Position numbers and translations under genes: made by a program
Source of the DNA: FW021-bin31 sp964422465
GTDB lineage: Bacteria > Bacteroidota > Bacteroidia > Chitinophagales > Chitinophagaceae
DNA: 64,000 bases
Direction of reading: 5' to 3'
Assembly (NCBI GenBank): GCA_964422465.1
Contig: CAYRBD010000006.1
Coordinates: 1 to 64,000 of the forward strand
Shown here: piece after piece, positions 23,576 through 32,220 of the stretch
Layout: each line of letters opens with the position of its first letter
How positions within the stretch are numbered: position 1 is the first letter of the stretch
Notes under the pieces: model-generated
Database searches by the model: none
What the model saw: only the letters and a program-made list of their open reading frames with translations
Told to the model about the DNA's origin: nothing

Positions 23576-24631
23576 TTACAAATTATTTGTGATCTCTCTG
23601 AGCGCTGTCAGCAGTTTTTCATCCTCCTCCGAGGTGCCTACGGTAATTCGCAGGCAATCTTCACAGAGGAGAACACGACTCCTGTCCCGTACAATGATGC
23701 CTTTAGCTACCAGAGATTGATAAACAGAACGGGCATCATTCATTTTTACCAGCAGAAAATTAGCCTCACTTGGATAAACCGCTTGCACAAAAGGCAGCCC
23801 TTCCAGGTTGATGCGCAATGCTTCCCGTTCTGCGACTAATTGCCGGACACGGTCGTTTACCATATCTATATGGGTTAACGCTTCCAGCGCCATCTCCTGC
23901 GTGGCCTGGTTGATGTTGTAAGGGGGTTTTATTTTATTTAAAAGAGTGACAATTTCCAGGCTGCCGAACAACATTCCCAATCGCAACCCCGCCAACCCCC
24001 AGGCTTTGGAAAAGGTTTGCAATACCAAAAGGTTCGGAAATTCAGAAAGCCTGGGAAGGAAAGACGGATATCTCGAAAAATTGACATAGGCTTCGTCTAT
24101 AACCACCAGCCCTTCAAAACTGCTTAACAGGTTTTCAATGTCGTCATGATAAATAATGTTTCCCGTAGGATTATTGGGAGAACAAATAAAAATGATTTTG
24201 GTAAATTCATCAATCCGGGCTCCCAGAATACCGGGTTGCAACTGAAATTCTTTATCTAAAACGGCTTCCCGTACCTCAATGTCATTGATGTGCGCGCTCA
24301 CCTCATACATCCCGTAAGTGGGAGGACAAATAACTACATTATCTTTTCCTGGATTACAAAAAGCCCGGTATAAAAGATCGATACATTCATCGCTGCCGTT
24401 TCCAAGAAAAGTGTTTAAAGCCGGAACCCCCTTTATTTTTGCTATTTCTTCTTTTAATTTCCACTGTAATGGATCGGGGTAGCGGTGGTAATTTTTATGG
24501 AGAGGAGAGCCCAAACTGTTTTCATTGGCATCCAGGTAAACAGAAGCTGCCCCGCTAAATTCATCACGCGCAGAGGAGTAAGGTTTTAATTGCTTAATAT
24601 TTTCCCTGACTATGTTATTAATATCAAACAT
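23576..24631 (-). CDS. hisC: Histidinol-phosphate aminotransferase
   Basis: 351 residues from ATG 24631, four bases after the hisD stop; a longer reading into hisD is unlikely. PLP-dependent fold type I enzyme converting imidazole-acetol phosphate to histidinol phosphate. Motifs: YLDANENSLGSP, RYPDP, FLGNGSDECIDLL, CSPNNPTGNI, VVIDEAYVNFS, the PLP lysine in LQTFSKAWGLAGLRLG, and the C-terminal LRITVGTSEED. It is followed by the antitoxin gene. Confidence 0.96.
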   Translation of the reverse strand: MFDINNIVRENIKQLKPYSSARDEFSGAASVYLDANENSLGSPLHKNYHRYPDPLQWKLKEEIAKIKGVPALNTFLGNGSDECIDLLYRAFCNPGKDNVVICPPTYGMYEVSAHINDIEVREAVLDKEFQLQPGILGARIDEFTKIIFICSPNNPTGNIIYHDDIENLLSSFEGLVVIDEAYVNFSRYPSFLPRLSEFPNLLVLQTFSKAWGLAGLRLGMLFGSLEIVTLLNKIKPPYNINQATQEMALEALTHIDMVNDRVRQLVAEREALRINLEGLPFVQAVYPSEANFLLVKMNDARSVYQSLVAKGIIVRDRSRVLLCEDCLRITVGTSEEDEKLLTALREITNNL

Positions 24632-24635
24632 GGGT

Positions 24636-25913
24636 TTATTTTTTTCTGATGGATACTGCGTTTTTATGTGCATCAAGATGCTCTGCAGAAGCCATGTGTT
24701 CTACTATAGATGCTATATTTCTCAATCCTTCCTTACTAAGTTTTTGAAATGTAATATTTTTGATAAAACTGTCCAGGGATATCCCGCTATAAGCTTTTGC
24801 ATAGCCATTGGTAGGGAGGGTGTGATTTGTTCCGGAAGCATAGTCCCCCACGCTTTCGGGAGAAAAATTTCCCAAAAAGACAGAACCGGCATTTGTAATT
24901 TTCTCAGCCACCTTTTCATCTTCTTCACAAGACAAAATTAAATGCTCGGGAGCATATTCATTAATAAGTTGAATCGCTTCATTGATAGTTTTAACCAGGA
25001 TGATTTTACTGTTTTCCAGAGCTTGTTCTGCAATTCTTTTTCGGGGAAGGTTCTCTGATTGAAGGACAATTTCTTTTTGTACCGGCGCAATCATATCTTC
25101 ATAGGTGGTCACCAATAACACCTGGCTGTCTTTACCATGCTCTGCCTGAGAAAGGAGATCAGCAGCTACATAAGCGGGAACACTGCTTTTATCTGCCAAT
25201 ACTGCCACCTCTGAAGGTCCGGCGGGCATGTCTATGGCTATGCCCTGGCGGGCAATGATTTGTTTTGCACAAGTCACATATTGGTTTCCCGGCCCGAAGA
25301 TTTTATGAACTTTTGGAATGCTTTCTGTACCGAATGCCATGGCTCCGATAGCCTGAACACCGCCTACTTTGAATACTTTAGTAATGCCCGTCAGAGAAGC
25401 TGCGTATAATATAGCGGGATGCAGTTCTCCCCGAGCCGAAGGGGGGCTGCATAAAATAACCTCGCGGCAGCCGGCTAGTTTGGCAGGGATGCCCAGCATC
25501 AATACCGTGGAAAACAAGGGAGCGCTCCCGCCTGGAATGTAAAGTCCTGCTTTCTCAATAGCTACGCTTTTTCGCCAGCAGAAGACCCCCGGCATGGTTT
25601 CAATTTTTTGGAGGGGCCTTTGTTGAGCGGCATGGAAAGTTTCAATGTTTATTGCAGCTCGCCGGATTGCTTCTTTTAGTTCTTTCGGAAGTTTTTGCCC
25701 TGCTTCCGCAATTTCTTTTTCAGAGGCTTGTATATCCAGAAGATCAGCTTTGTCAAACTGTAAGGTGTATTGCTTCACGGCCGCATCGCCATGCGAAGCG
25801 ACATGGGTTAAGATAGATTGCACTGTGTTTTCTAAAGATATCGTGTTCAATACCGGTCTTCGCAACAGCGCCGGCCATTCCTCTTTTGACGGATATCGTA
25901 TTACTTGCATCAT
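24636..25913 (-). CDS. hisD: Histidinol dehydrogenase
   Basis: 425 residues (ATG 25913, or the adjacent ATG 25910). HisD is the zinc-dependent NAD enzyme performing the last two oxidations to histidine. Motifs: YIPGGSAPLFSTVLML, FGPGNQYVTCAKQ, DMPAGPSEVAVLAD, DLLSQAEHGKDSQ with the catalytic region, and ASGTNHTLPTNGYAKAYSG. It sits 6 bases after hisG and 4 before hisC, a tight operon. Confidence 0.97.
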   Translation of the reverse strand: MMQVIRYPSKEEWPALLRRPVLNTISLENTVQSILTHVASHGDAAVKQYTLQFDKADLLDIQASEKEIAEAGQKLPKELKEAIRRAAINIETFHAAQQRPLQKIETMPGVFCWRKSVAIEKAGLYIPGGSAPLFSTVLMLGIPAKLAGCREVILCSPPSARGELHPAILYAASLTGITKVFKVGGVQAIGAMAFGTESIPKVHKIFGPGNQYVTCAKQIIARQGIAIDMPAGPSEVAVLADKSSVPAYVAADLLSQAEHGKDSQVLLVTTYEDMIAPVQKEIVLQSENLPRKRIAEQALENSKIILVKTINEAIQLINEYAPEHLILSCEEDEKVAEKITNAGSVFLGNFSPESVGDYASGTNHTLPTNGYAKAYSGISLDSFIKNITFQKLSKEGLRNIASIVEHMASAEHLDAHKNAVSIRKK

Positions 25914-25919
25914 GCTTTT

Positions 25920-26777
25920 TTATAAAATCATTTTTTCAATAGGAGATACCAATATTCCTTCGGCGCCATTGGCTTTCAGGTTTTCAATAATACCCCAGAA
26001 ATCGTTTTCGTTAACAACGGAATGGACAGAGCTCCAGCCTTCATCTGCCAGGGGCATGATGGTGGGGCTTTTCATCCCGGGCAGGAGTTGACAAATGATA
26101 TCCAGTTTGTCGTTAGGAGCATTAAGCAGGATGTATTTTGTGTTCTTGGCTTTTTTAACGGCCTGAATGCGAAACCGCAATTTTTCTAACAATGCTTTTT
26201 GCTCTTTCCCCAATTTTTTACCGGCCACTAGTTCCGCCTCCGACCGGAGGATGATCTCAACTTCTTTCAGTCCGTTCATAAACAAGGTAGAGCCGCTGCT
26301 GACCAAATCACAAATACAGTCTGAAAGACCAATCCCGGGGGCTATTTCTACCGACCCGCTGATCTCATGAATGTCAGCATGAATGTTATTATTCTTCAAA
26401 AACTTTTTTACAATTACCGGGTAACTGGTAGCAATACGCCAACCATTTAAGTCCTGGGAGGTGTTGTAGTTCTTTTCTTTGCTGATGGCTATAGAAAGGC
26501 GGCACTTTCCAAAGCCCAATTTTTCAACCTCCTGTACTCTTTTTTCCTTTTCCAGTACTACATTTTCCCCTACGATACCGATATCAGCTACGCCGTCCTC
26601 CACGTATTGGGGAATGTCATCATCTCTTAGAAAAAAGACTTCCAATGGGAAATTTCCGGCCTCTGTTTTTAAGCGGTTTACGCCATTGTGAACGTCAATA
26701 CCGCATTCCTTCAACAGGCTCATAGAATCTTCATGTAGTCTCCCGGATTTCTGAATGGCTAATTTCAATTTAGTCAT
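25920..26777 (-). CDS. hisG: ATP phosphoribosyltransferase, long form
   Basis: 285 residues from ATG 26777 (MTKLKLAIQKSGRL); a TTG eight codons earlier gives MDKKTKKD and is less likely. HisG condenses ATP and PRPP, the first and feedback-controlled step. The catalytic domains include VFFLRDDDIPQYVEDG and the PRPP loop region EIAPGIGLSDCICDLVSSGSTL. The C-terminal ACT-like regulatory domain (about 215-285; LLNAPNDKLDIICQLLPGMKSPTIMPL) marks the long, histidine-inhibited form that needs no HisZ. Expression lies downstream of the hisL attenuator. Confidence 0.96.
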   Translation of the reverse strand: MTKLKLAIQKSGRLHEDSMSLLKECGIDVHNGVNRLKTEAGNFPLEVFFLRDDDIPQYVEDGVADIGIVGENVVLEKEKRVQEVEKLGFGKCRLSIAISKEKNYNTSQDLNGWRIATSYPVIVKKFLKNNNIHADIHEISGSVEIAPGIGLSDCICDLVSSGSTLFMNGLKEVEIILRSEAELVAGKKLGKEQKALLEKLRFRIQAVKKAKNTKYILLNAPNDKLDIICQLLPGMKSPTIMPLADEGWSSVHSVVNENDFWGIIENLKANGAEGILVSPIEKMIL

Positions 26778-26808
26778 GTCTTTCTTTGTCTTTTTATCCA
26801 AATAAAAA

Positions 26809-26832
26809 AGGCTTACCGGTTCAGGTAAGCCT
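26809..26832 (-). terminator. Intrinsic terminator of the his attenuator
   Basis: Nine-bp stem AGGCTTACC/GGTAAGCCT with a 6-base loop, then a T-run in the minus direction. The 5' arm plus loop (GCTTACCTGAA) can instead pair with TTCAGGGTAAGC at the end of hisL (26876-26887): 11 pairs with one bulge, a ready antiterminator. Confidence 0.9.
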
Positions 26833-26877
26833 TTGATTCTTTGAATGATTTATAAAAAAACACACAAAACATCCCGC

Positions 26878-26928
26878 TTACCCTGAACAGGCAGAATGGT
26901 GATGATGTATGTGCATAAAGCGATTCAT
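26878..26928 (-). CDS. hisL: his operon leader peptide rich in His codons
   Basis: The ATG at 26928 encodes the 16-residue peptide MNRFMHIHHHHSACSG, stop TAA at 26878-26880. Five of six consecutive residues (positions 6-11) are His. The last codons and the stop overlap the sequence that can act as antiterminator against 26809-26832. A ribosome stalled at the His codons would leave that sequence free; one that runs to the stop would cover it and let the terminator form. The promoter lies 12 bases upstream. Strong example of ribosome-mediated attenuation in a Bacteroidota genome. Confidence 0.9.
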   Translation of the reverse strand: MNRFMHIHHHHSACSG

Positions 26929-26939
26929 AGTCAGCGCAG

Positions 26940-26947
26940 CAAAGGTA
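26940..26947 (-). promoter_or_regulatory. Predicted -7 box of the his operon
   Basis: TACCTTTG on the minus strand matches TAnnTTTG exactly. The start point should fall a few bases before the hisL ATG (26928). The -33 region is T-rich without a clear TTTG. Confidence 0.65.
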
Positions 26948-27009
26948 AGTGAAGAAACCCTAAAAAGAAAAATAATTCGAAAAAATCTAAAAAAAAGGAC
27001 GGATTATAC

Positions 27010-28452
27010 TTAGAATGTCGGGCATTCCTCCTTTTCTCTGAATAAACTTTTAATAACCAAAGCAACGTAAGCACCTCCGCTTTTTTTGTGGCCAAACAGC
27101 CAGCCAAAATCGTGCACTCCTGCTACTAAGGGACCCAGTCGAAAGGCGCCCCCGACCAGGAAGGAACCATATTTATTGAGATAAACCGGAGCATAAAAGC
27201 CTACTCTTTTTTTCTCCCATCGAGGAGTAACCGTCAGGTAGCTGATCGTATGGGTCTTGTAATCTGCCCCTGGAACTAAAAAGGATACATCCAGTACGAG
27301 TTGGGTATTGATAAAAAAGTTATGCTGCAGTTTTCGGTCAAAGCTAATCCGCAGGGCAGTAGGCAACGTTATAGAAACAGCCTCCTTCCAGGGCTGCATA
27401 TTTAGTACCTGGGCTAAAGAGTCGTTAAATTCGTTCAATGTAGATAGGCCGTTTAATTTTTGCTCTGTATGATCAAGATCAATATCTTCTTTTATTCCGT
27501 TTACTGTACGGCTTTCACTTCCTAACGGATATTTTAGCCGTCCGATATCCGTTAGTGAAACCGCCAGTTTCCATTCATAATCTGTAGGTTCATCATTGGT
27601 GAACCCGGCAATATAAACGGGATCTTTTCGAGTGTAAGTAAACCCAACATCAAGTCCCAGCGAGAAGGGGCTGCCATTTACTAAGGTCTTCATCTGCTCT
27701 TTTGTACTGTTCTTTTCACTCAGTTTTTCCAGGTTTCGAGAATAACCATATCGACCGGCCAGGTAATTGACGGACACATGTCCGTTGTTATTTTTTTGTG
27801 GATCAATTCTCAAACCTTTCAGGTCAATAGCTACTCCGGTCATTCCCTTTAAGAGTTTCAGGCTTGCCCCTACGGCCAGTTTCTCAAATTTATTTTCTCT
27901 AACTAAGGTCGAGATATTTATAAACCATTCGTTCCATTGCTGGTCCACGATTCTTCCTTTTTGAGGCCTGCCCACGGCATTGGCTTCCAGAAAGGGAGCA
28001 AATGTGGTCATGCTATCGCTATAGTCGTAGTTAAACCGGTCCAAAAGCGTATGACTTCTGACATTCCACCCTGCGCCGATTACCCACTTTTCGTGCCGCG
28101 GTACATGAAAAAGGAAATTGAGCAGATGGACATCCCCCTGTATGGTTCCCCAGCGCCTGCCCTTGCCGCTAAGAAGGTAGTCGTTTATATTAATGGTGTC
28201 CTGGTTCCAGTCAAATTTTGCCGGGCTGATCGATAGGATGTTGTTGTTCCAAAAAGTATTTACGCCGCCTATTTCTATCCCCCAGCGATAGGGCATCTCT
28301 GCTCCAGAAGAGGGTTGTACGGCGGTATTGATGACAGGCGCGTAAACGCTCCCGGAGAAGGCACTAAAATGTTGGGCATCGGCATGCTTTAGCAACCCAA
28401 AGTACAAAATAAGAATTGAGACGAATATCTTTTCCAGAAAGGATTTATTCAT
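27010..28452 (-). CDS. DUF5723-like outer-membrane protein
   Basis: 480 residues with a signal peptide ending near HADAQ. The rest is rich in alternating aromatic/polar strands typical of a beta-barrel (WGIEIGGVNTFWNNN, NLEKLSEKNS, SLGLDVGFTYTRKDP, FFINTQLVLDVSF, SYLTVTPRWEKKRVGFYAPVY) and contains the GGVNTFWNNN-type segment seen in DUF5723 proteins. It is probably an outer-membrane protein of unknown function; the family assignment is from recall. It is divergent from the GH16 gene and isolated from the his leader by about 60 bases. Confidence 0.72.
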   Translation of the reverse strand: MNKSFLEKIFVSILILYFGLLKHADAQHFSAFSGSVYAPVINTAVQPSSGAEMPYRWGIEIGGVNTFWNNNILSISPAKFDWNQDTININDYLLSGKGRRWGTIQGDVHLLNFLFHVPRHEKWVIGAGWNVRSHTLLDRFNYDYSDSMTTFAPFLEANAVGRPQKGRIVDQQWNEWFINISTLVRENKFEKLAVGASLKLLKGMTGVAIDLKGLRIDPQKNNNGHVSVNYLAGRYGYSRNLEKLSEKNSTKEQMKTLVNGSPFSLGLDVGFTYTRKDPVYIAGFTNDEPTDYEWKLAVSLTDIGRLKYPLGSESRTVNGIKEDIDLDHTEQKLNGLSTLNEFNDSLAQVLNMQPWKEAVSITLPTALRISFDRKLQHNFFINTQLVLDVSFLVPGADYKTHTISYLTVTPRWEKKRVGFYAPVYLNKYGSFLVGGAFRLGPLVAGVHDFGWLFGHKKSGGAYVALVIKSLFREKEECPTF

Positions 28453-28507
28453 TTATCTTTAACGTTTCAAAGAATTAAAAATTTTTGGGCAAGATAAATT
28501 TTTGAGA

Positions 28508-29356
28508 ATGAATGCTAAAATAGTCCATTTTGCTTTGTATGCCTTAACCGCCTCTATGTTATTCTCCTGTCAACAGGAAGGCAATGATACAGCTTCGAGA
28601 AAAGATACTGTTATTAACGGCCAGACCTGGAACCTGGTCTGGTCGGATGAGTTTGACAAAGACGGTATGCCTGATACCGCTAAGTGGAATTACCAACATG
28701 GATATTTGCGTAACCATGAGAAACAATATTATACCATAGGAAGAAAAGAGAATGCCAGAGTCGTGGATGGTCATTTAATTATTGAAGCGCGGGCAGATTC
28801 TGTAGTTTTGGATGGAGAAAAACGTCCGATTACCTCCGCGGCCCTTGAAACAAGAGGAAAGGCTGCCTGGACTTATGGGCGGATTGAAGTGCGGGCCCAA
28901 CTCCCCAGGGGAAGGGGTACCTGGCCGGCTATTTGGATGCTGGGTAGCGATATAGACAGCGTAGGCTGGCCGGACTGTGGAGAAATAGATATTATGGAAC
29001 ATGTAGGTTACGACCCCGGGGTGATTCATTCTACCATCCATACCAAGGCTTATAACTGGATGAAAGGGAATGAAAAAACTGCGGATACGCTGATAGCGGA
29101 TTGCATGGATGCCTATCACATTTATGCTATTAATTGGACTCCTGAGCAGATTGATTTTTATGTGGACAGCAGCAAATTGCTTACCTTTAAAAATGAACAT
29201 AAAACTACTGCCGAGTGGCCTTTTGGCAGCCCTCAGTATCTGATATTGAATCTGGCAATAGGAGGAGATTGGGGTGGACAAAAAGGAATTGATCCCGGTA
29301 TTTTTCCTACGGCAATGAAGGTGGATTATGTACGAGTATATAAAAAAGAAGAATAA
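28508..29356 (+). CDS. Glycoside hydrolase family 16 lipoprotein (beta-glucanase/laminarinase-like)
   Basis: 282 residues from ATG 28508; the preceding TTG at 28502 is unlikely. Lipoprotein signal ends ASMLFSC. The catalytic GH16 motif GEIDIMEHVG (nucleophile Glu, helper Asp, acid/base Glu) is intact. Upstream are WNLVWSDEFD and RGRGTWPAIWMLG, and downstream YHIYAINWTPEQIDFYVD and LNLAIGGDWGG, all typical of laminarinase-like members that cut beta-1,3 or mixed beta-glucans. It is anchored to the cell surface or periplasm. Its TAA overlaps the next ATG by one base (TAATG), so the esterase is translationally coupled. Confidence 0.93.
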   Translation: MNAKIVHFALYALTASMLFSCQQEGNDTASRKDTVINGQTWNLVWSDEFDKDGMPDTAKWNYQHGYLRNHEKQYYTIGRKENARVVDGHLIIEARADSVVLDGEKRPITSAALETRGKAAWTYGRIEVRAQLPRGRGTWPAIWMLGSDIDSVGWPDCGEIDIMEHVGYDPGVIHSTIHTKAYNWMKGNEKTADTLIADCMDAYHIYAINWTPEQIDFYVDSSKLLTFKNEHKTTAEWPFGSPQYLILNLAIGGDWGGQKGIDPGIFPTAMKVDYVRVYKKEE

Positions 29357-30162
29357 TGCATATATTAAAGACAAAATTGAGGAAGGATTTCCATCATCTT
29401 CTAAGCTCTTGTTTTCTACTGGCAATTCTGTTGCCTGTTGTTTCACGCAAAGCGGCTGCACAAAGCGCGAGATTTGCTTACGCGCATTATGTACAGGACA
29501 GGGATACGTTGTTGTATCGCATTGTCCATCCGGATTATGATACTACGGCTCAATATCCTTTAGTTATTTTCTTACATGGATCGGGGGAGCGAGGCAATGA
29601 CAATAAAGCTCAGTTAAAATGGGGCGTTCTGAATTTTGCTACGGATGAAATGATGGTATTGCATCCTGCTATTGTTGTTGCGCCACAATGTCCAAAAGGA
29701 GAGCGGTGGGGAAATTTTACCGGGTTTTCTTCCGGTGGGGAATTGAAACTTCAACCTCAGCCAACTACGCAGATGAAATTAGTTATTGGGCTTATTCATC
29801 ACCTGATAAAAACGGATCGGGTAGATACGAACCGGATTTATATTACCGGGCTTTCTATGGGAGGTCTTGGGACTTATGATGCTATTGAGCGTTACCCAAA
29901 CCTGTTTGCGGCTGCGCTACCGGTTGCGGGAGGAGGAGACCCGTCTTTTGCTCATCGGATTGTAAATCTTCCGCTTTGGGATTTTCATGGCGCTAAAGAT
30001 GCTGCCGTAAACCCGAAATATTCCAGAGATATGATTGAAAGTTTATGGAAATTAGGCGGCCATCCCGGTTATACAGAATACCCGGATGTAGGTCATTTTT
30101 CATGGCTGGCGGCATACAGCGATCCCCAGGTGCTGGCCTGGTTGTTTAAGCAACATAAATAA
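29356..30162 (+). CDS. Exported alpha/beta hydrolase (esterase, phospholipase/carboxylesterase-like)
   Basis: 268 residues with a signal peptide (about 1-35, ending KAAAQ). Alpha/beta-hydrolase core: YPLVIFLHGSGERGND, nucleophile Ser in YITGLSMGGLGTYD, Asp in DFHGAKDAAVNP, His in PDVGHFSW. Proteins of this type in Bacteroidota glycan loci are often carbohydrate esterases or peptidase-like hydrolases. The coupling to GH16 and nearness to GH97 suggest removal of ester groups from the same polysaccharide, but the substrate is not evident. Confidence 0.88.
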   Translation: MHILKTKLRKDFHHLLSSCFLLAILLPVVSRKAAAQSARFAYAHYVQDRDTLLYRIVHPDYDTTAQYPLVIFLHGSGERGNDNKAQLKWGVLNFATDEMMVLHPAIVVAPQCPKGERWGNFTGFSSGGELKLQPQPTTQMKLVIGLIHHLIKTDRVDTNRIYITGLSMGGLGTYDAIERYPNLFAAALPVAGGGDPSFAHRIVNLPLWDFHGAKDAAVNPKYSRDMIESLWKLGGHPGYTEYPDVGHFSWLAAYSDPQVLAWLFKQHK

Positions 30163-30174
30163 AAATAGGTAAAA

Positions 30175-30182
30175 TAAATTTG
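30175..30182 (+). promoter_or_regulatory. Predicted -7 box of the GH97 gene
   Basis: TAAATTTG matches TAnnTTTG about 40-50 bases before the GH97 start. This would allow GH97 to be expressed apart from the GH16-esterase pair. Confidence 0.5.
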
Positions 30183-30232
30183 TAACTTGTGGCTTCAAAA
30201 AATATAGCGTAGCTGCTAAAATGTATATTTAT

Positions 30233-32218
30233 ATGAAAAAGATTCTTTCCTCTGTTTTTCTAATGTTATTTTCCATCACTTTCCTGAAAGCCCAAAATTA
30301 TCAACTTGCTTCCCCAAACAACAAAATACAGGTCAATATTGAATATAATGCCGGACTTCATTTTTCCGTTCAAAAGAATGGGCTAACTCTGATCTTACCT
30401 ACAGAAATTTCACTGACCCTGGAAGAAGGAAAAGTGCCAACTCAGAACGATAAAGTACGCCGTGCCAAAGAGAGAAGTGTAAATACTACTATCCAGCCGG
30501 TGGTAGCCATAAAAAATGCTTCGATAAAGGATCAATATAATCAGCTAACCCTTCAATATAAAGGAAAATACAGTGTGGTTTTCAGGGCTTATAATGATGC
30601 AGTGGCTTATCACTTTGTAACAGACTTTAAGGACAGTATCATTGTCAAACAGGAGGCCTTTGATATTCATTTCCCCAAAGGAGCACAGGCATGGTTCTCT
30701 TTATTGTCTGGTAAAGAAGATGTTCAGGATCGATGGATGAATGCTTATGAACATCTCTATGATAAGAAACCGTTGGATTCGCTTTTGAAAGGAAGGACGG
30801 AGTTGCCTTTGCTGGTGGACCTGCAGGACAAAGGGAAGGTTTTGATTACTGAAAGCAACCTTTATGATTATCCGGGATTGTATTTTACCGGAGGAGACCA
30901 AAATTCTCTGACTGCTGTTTTCCCTCCCCGCGTAAAAACTGACAGGAAGAATGTGAAAGGTGATGGAGGATGGGATCGGGTATTGCATCCTGAGAGTGTA
31001 TATCCTTATATAGCAAAAACAAGTGGTAAACGGTCCTTTCCCTGGAGGATCATAGCTGTGGCAGATAATGATATTCAGCTTTTAAATAATGAGATCGTGT
31101 ATAAGCTGGGTGAACCCAATCGTCTTGAAAATACCGGCTGGATCAAGCCGGGGCAGGTAGCTTGGGACTGGTGGAACCATTGGAATATTACCGGTGTAGA
31201 TTTTAAGGCCGGAATCAATAATAAAACTTATGAATATTATATTGATTTTGCTGCACGGAATCACATTCCCTATATCATCATGGATGACGGCTGGTATGTA
31301 TTGGGGGACTTAACGAAAGAAAGCCCTGATATTGATGTTGCTCATCTTTGTGCGTATGCGAAGCGTAAAGGGGTAGGAGTTATTCTGTGGTGCTCCTGGC
31401 TTACGCTTAGCCACCAAATGAAAGAAGCGCTGGATTTATTTCAGCGTTGGGGGGTGAAAGGTATAAAAGTGGATTTTATGAACCGGGATGACCAGGCGAT
31501 GGTTAATTTCTACTGGCATTGTGCGAAAGCCACTGCTGACCGGCAAATGCTGGTGGATTTCCACGGTGCTCACAAACCTGCAGGCTTGCAGCGCACTTAT
31601 CCGAATGTGGTTAATTATGAGGGCGTGGCAGGCTTGGAAAATGATAAATGGACAGATAAAATGGCTACGCCGGACATGGCCGTTACGCTTCCTTTTATCC
31701 GCATGTTTGCCGGGCCAATGGATTATACACCGGGTGCCATGCGCAATGCACAGAAAAAAGACTTTAGAGCGATTGGAGATTATCCGATGAGTGAAGGAAC
31801 CCGTTGCCAGCAATTGGCCATGTATGTTTTGTACGATGCGCCCCTACAGATGCTGAGCGATAATCCTGTTATTTATGAAAAGAATAAAAAGTGTCTTGAT
31901 TTTATCACCTCTGTGCCCACTACCTGGGATGAAACCATTCCGCTGGCGGGCAACGTAGGTTCGTATGTGGCTATGGCCAGGAAACATGGAGATGAATATT
32001 TTGTCGGTGCCATGACTAACTGGGAAGCTCGTGATCTAACGCTGGATTTTTCCTTTCTGCCGGATGGCACCTGGAATATGGAGCTATTCCAGGATGGTGT
32101 AAATGCCGACCGAAATGGAATTGATTTTAAAAGGGTAGTAAAAGCGGTAAGCAACAAGGATCAACTGACCATACATCTGGCTCCCGGCGGAGGATGGGCC
32201 GCCAGGATTTCTAAATAA
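30233..32218 (+). CDS. Glycoside hydrolase family 97 enzyme, probably retaining (alpha-galactosidase-type)
   Basis: 661 residues from ATG 30233 (MKKILSSVFLML); ATG 30221 adds four residues. Signal peptide ends FLKAQ. The N-terminal beta-sandwich of GH97 leads to a TIM barrel with VAWDWWNHWNITGVDF, YIIMDDGWY and GVKGIKVDFMNRDDQ. The Asp in IKVDFM matches the nucleophile position of retaining GH97 members (BtGH97b type); inverting SusB-type enzymes use other Glu residues. A candidate acid/base Glu lies in NYEGVAGLEND. Periplasmic; likely acts on alpha-linked galactose or related sugars. It converges on the alpha-oxoamine synthase gene with two bases between stops. Confidence 0.9.
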   Translation: MKKILSSVFLMLFSITFLKAQNYQLASPNNKIQVNIEYNAGLHFSVQKNGLTLILPTEISLTLEEGKVPTQNDKVRRAKERSVNTTIQPVVAIKNASIKDQYNQLTLQYKGKYSVVFRAYNDAVAYHFVTDFKDSIIVKQEAFDIHFPKGAQAWFSLLSGKEDVQDRWMNAYEHLYDKKPLDSLLKGRTELPLLVDLQDKGKVLITESNLYDYPGLYFTGGDQNSLTAVFPPRVKTDRKNVKGDGGWDRVLHPESVYPYIAKTSGKRSFPWRIIAVADNDIQLLNNEIVYKLGEPNRLENTGWIKPGQVAWDWWNHWNITGVDFKAGINNKTYEYYIDFAARNHIPYIIMDDGWYVLGDLTKESPDIDVAHLCAYAKRKGVGVILWCSWLTLSHQMKEALDLFQRWGVKGIKVDFMNRDDQAMVNFYWHCAKATADRQMLVDFHGAHKPAGLQRTYPNVVNYEGVAGLENDKWTDKMATPDMAVTLPFIRMFAGPMDYTPGAMRNAQKKDFRAIGDYPMSEGTRCQQLAMYVLYDAPLQMLSDNPVIYEKNKKCLDFITSVPTTWDETIPLAGNVGSYVAMARKHGDEYFVGAMTNWEARDLTLDFSFLPDGTWNMELFQDGVNADRNGIDFKRVVKAVSNKDQLTIHLAPGGGWAARISK

Positions 32219-32220
32219 GG

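Noticed and set aside
26778..26801. Upstream TTG start for hisG
   Set aside because: It lies only 8 codons before the ATG and next to the attenuator terminator; ATG 26777 gives the conserved HisG N-terminus.
28775..29461. Open frame of 228 codons on the minus strand opposite GH16 and the esterase
   Set aside because: It lies antisense to a GH16 gene with intact catalytic motifs, has no recognisable domain and follows the codon structure of the opposite strand.
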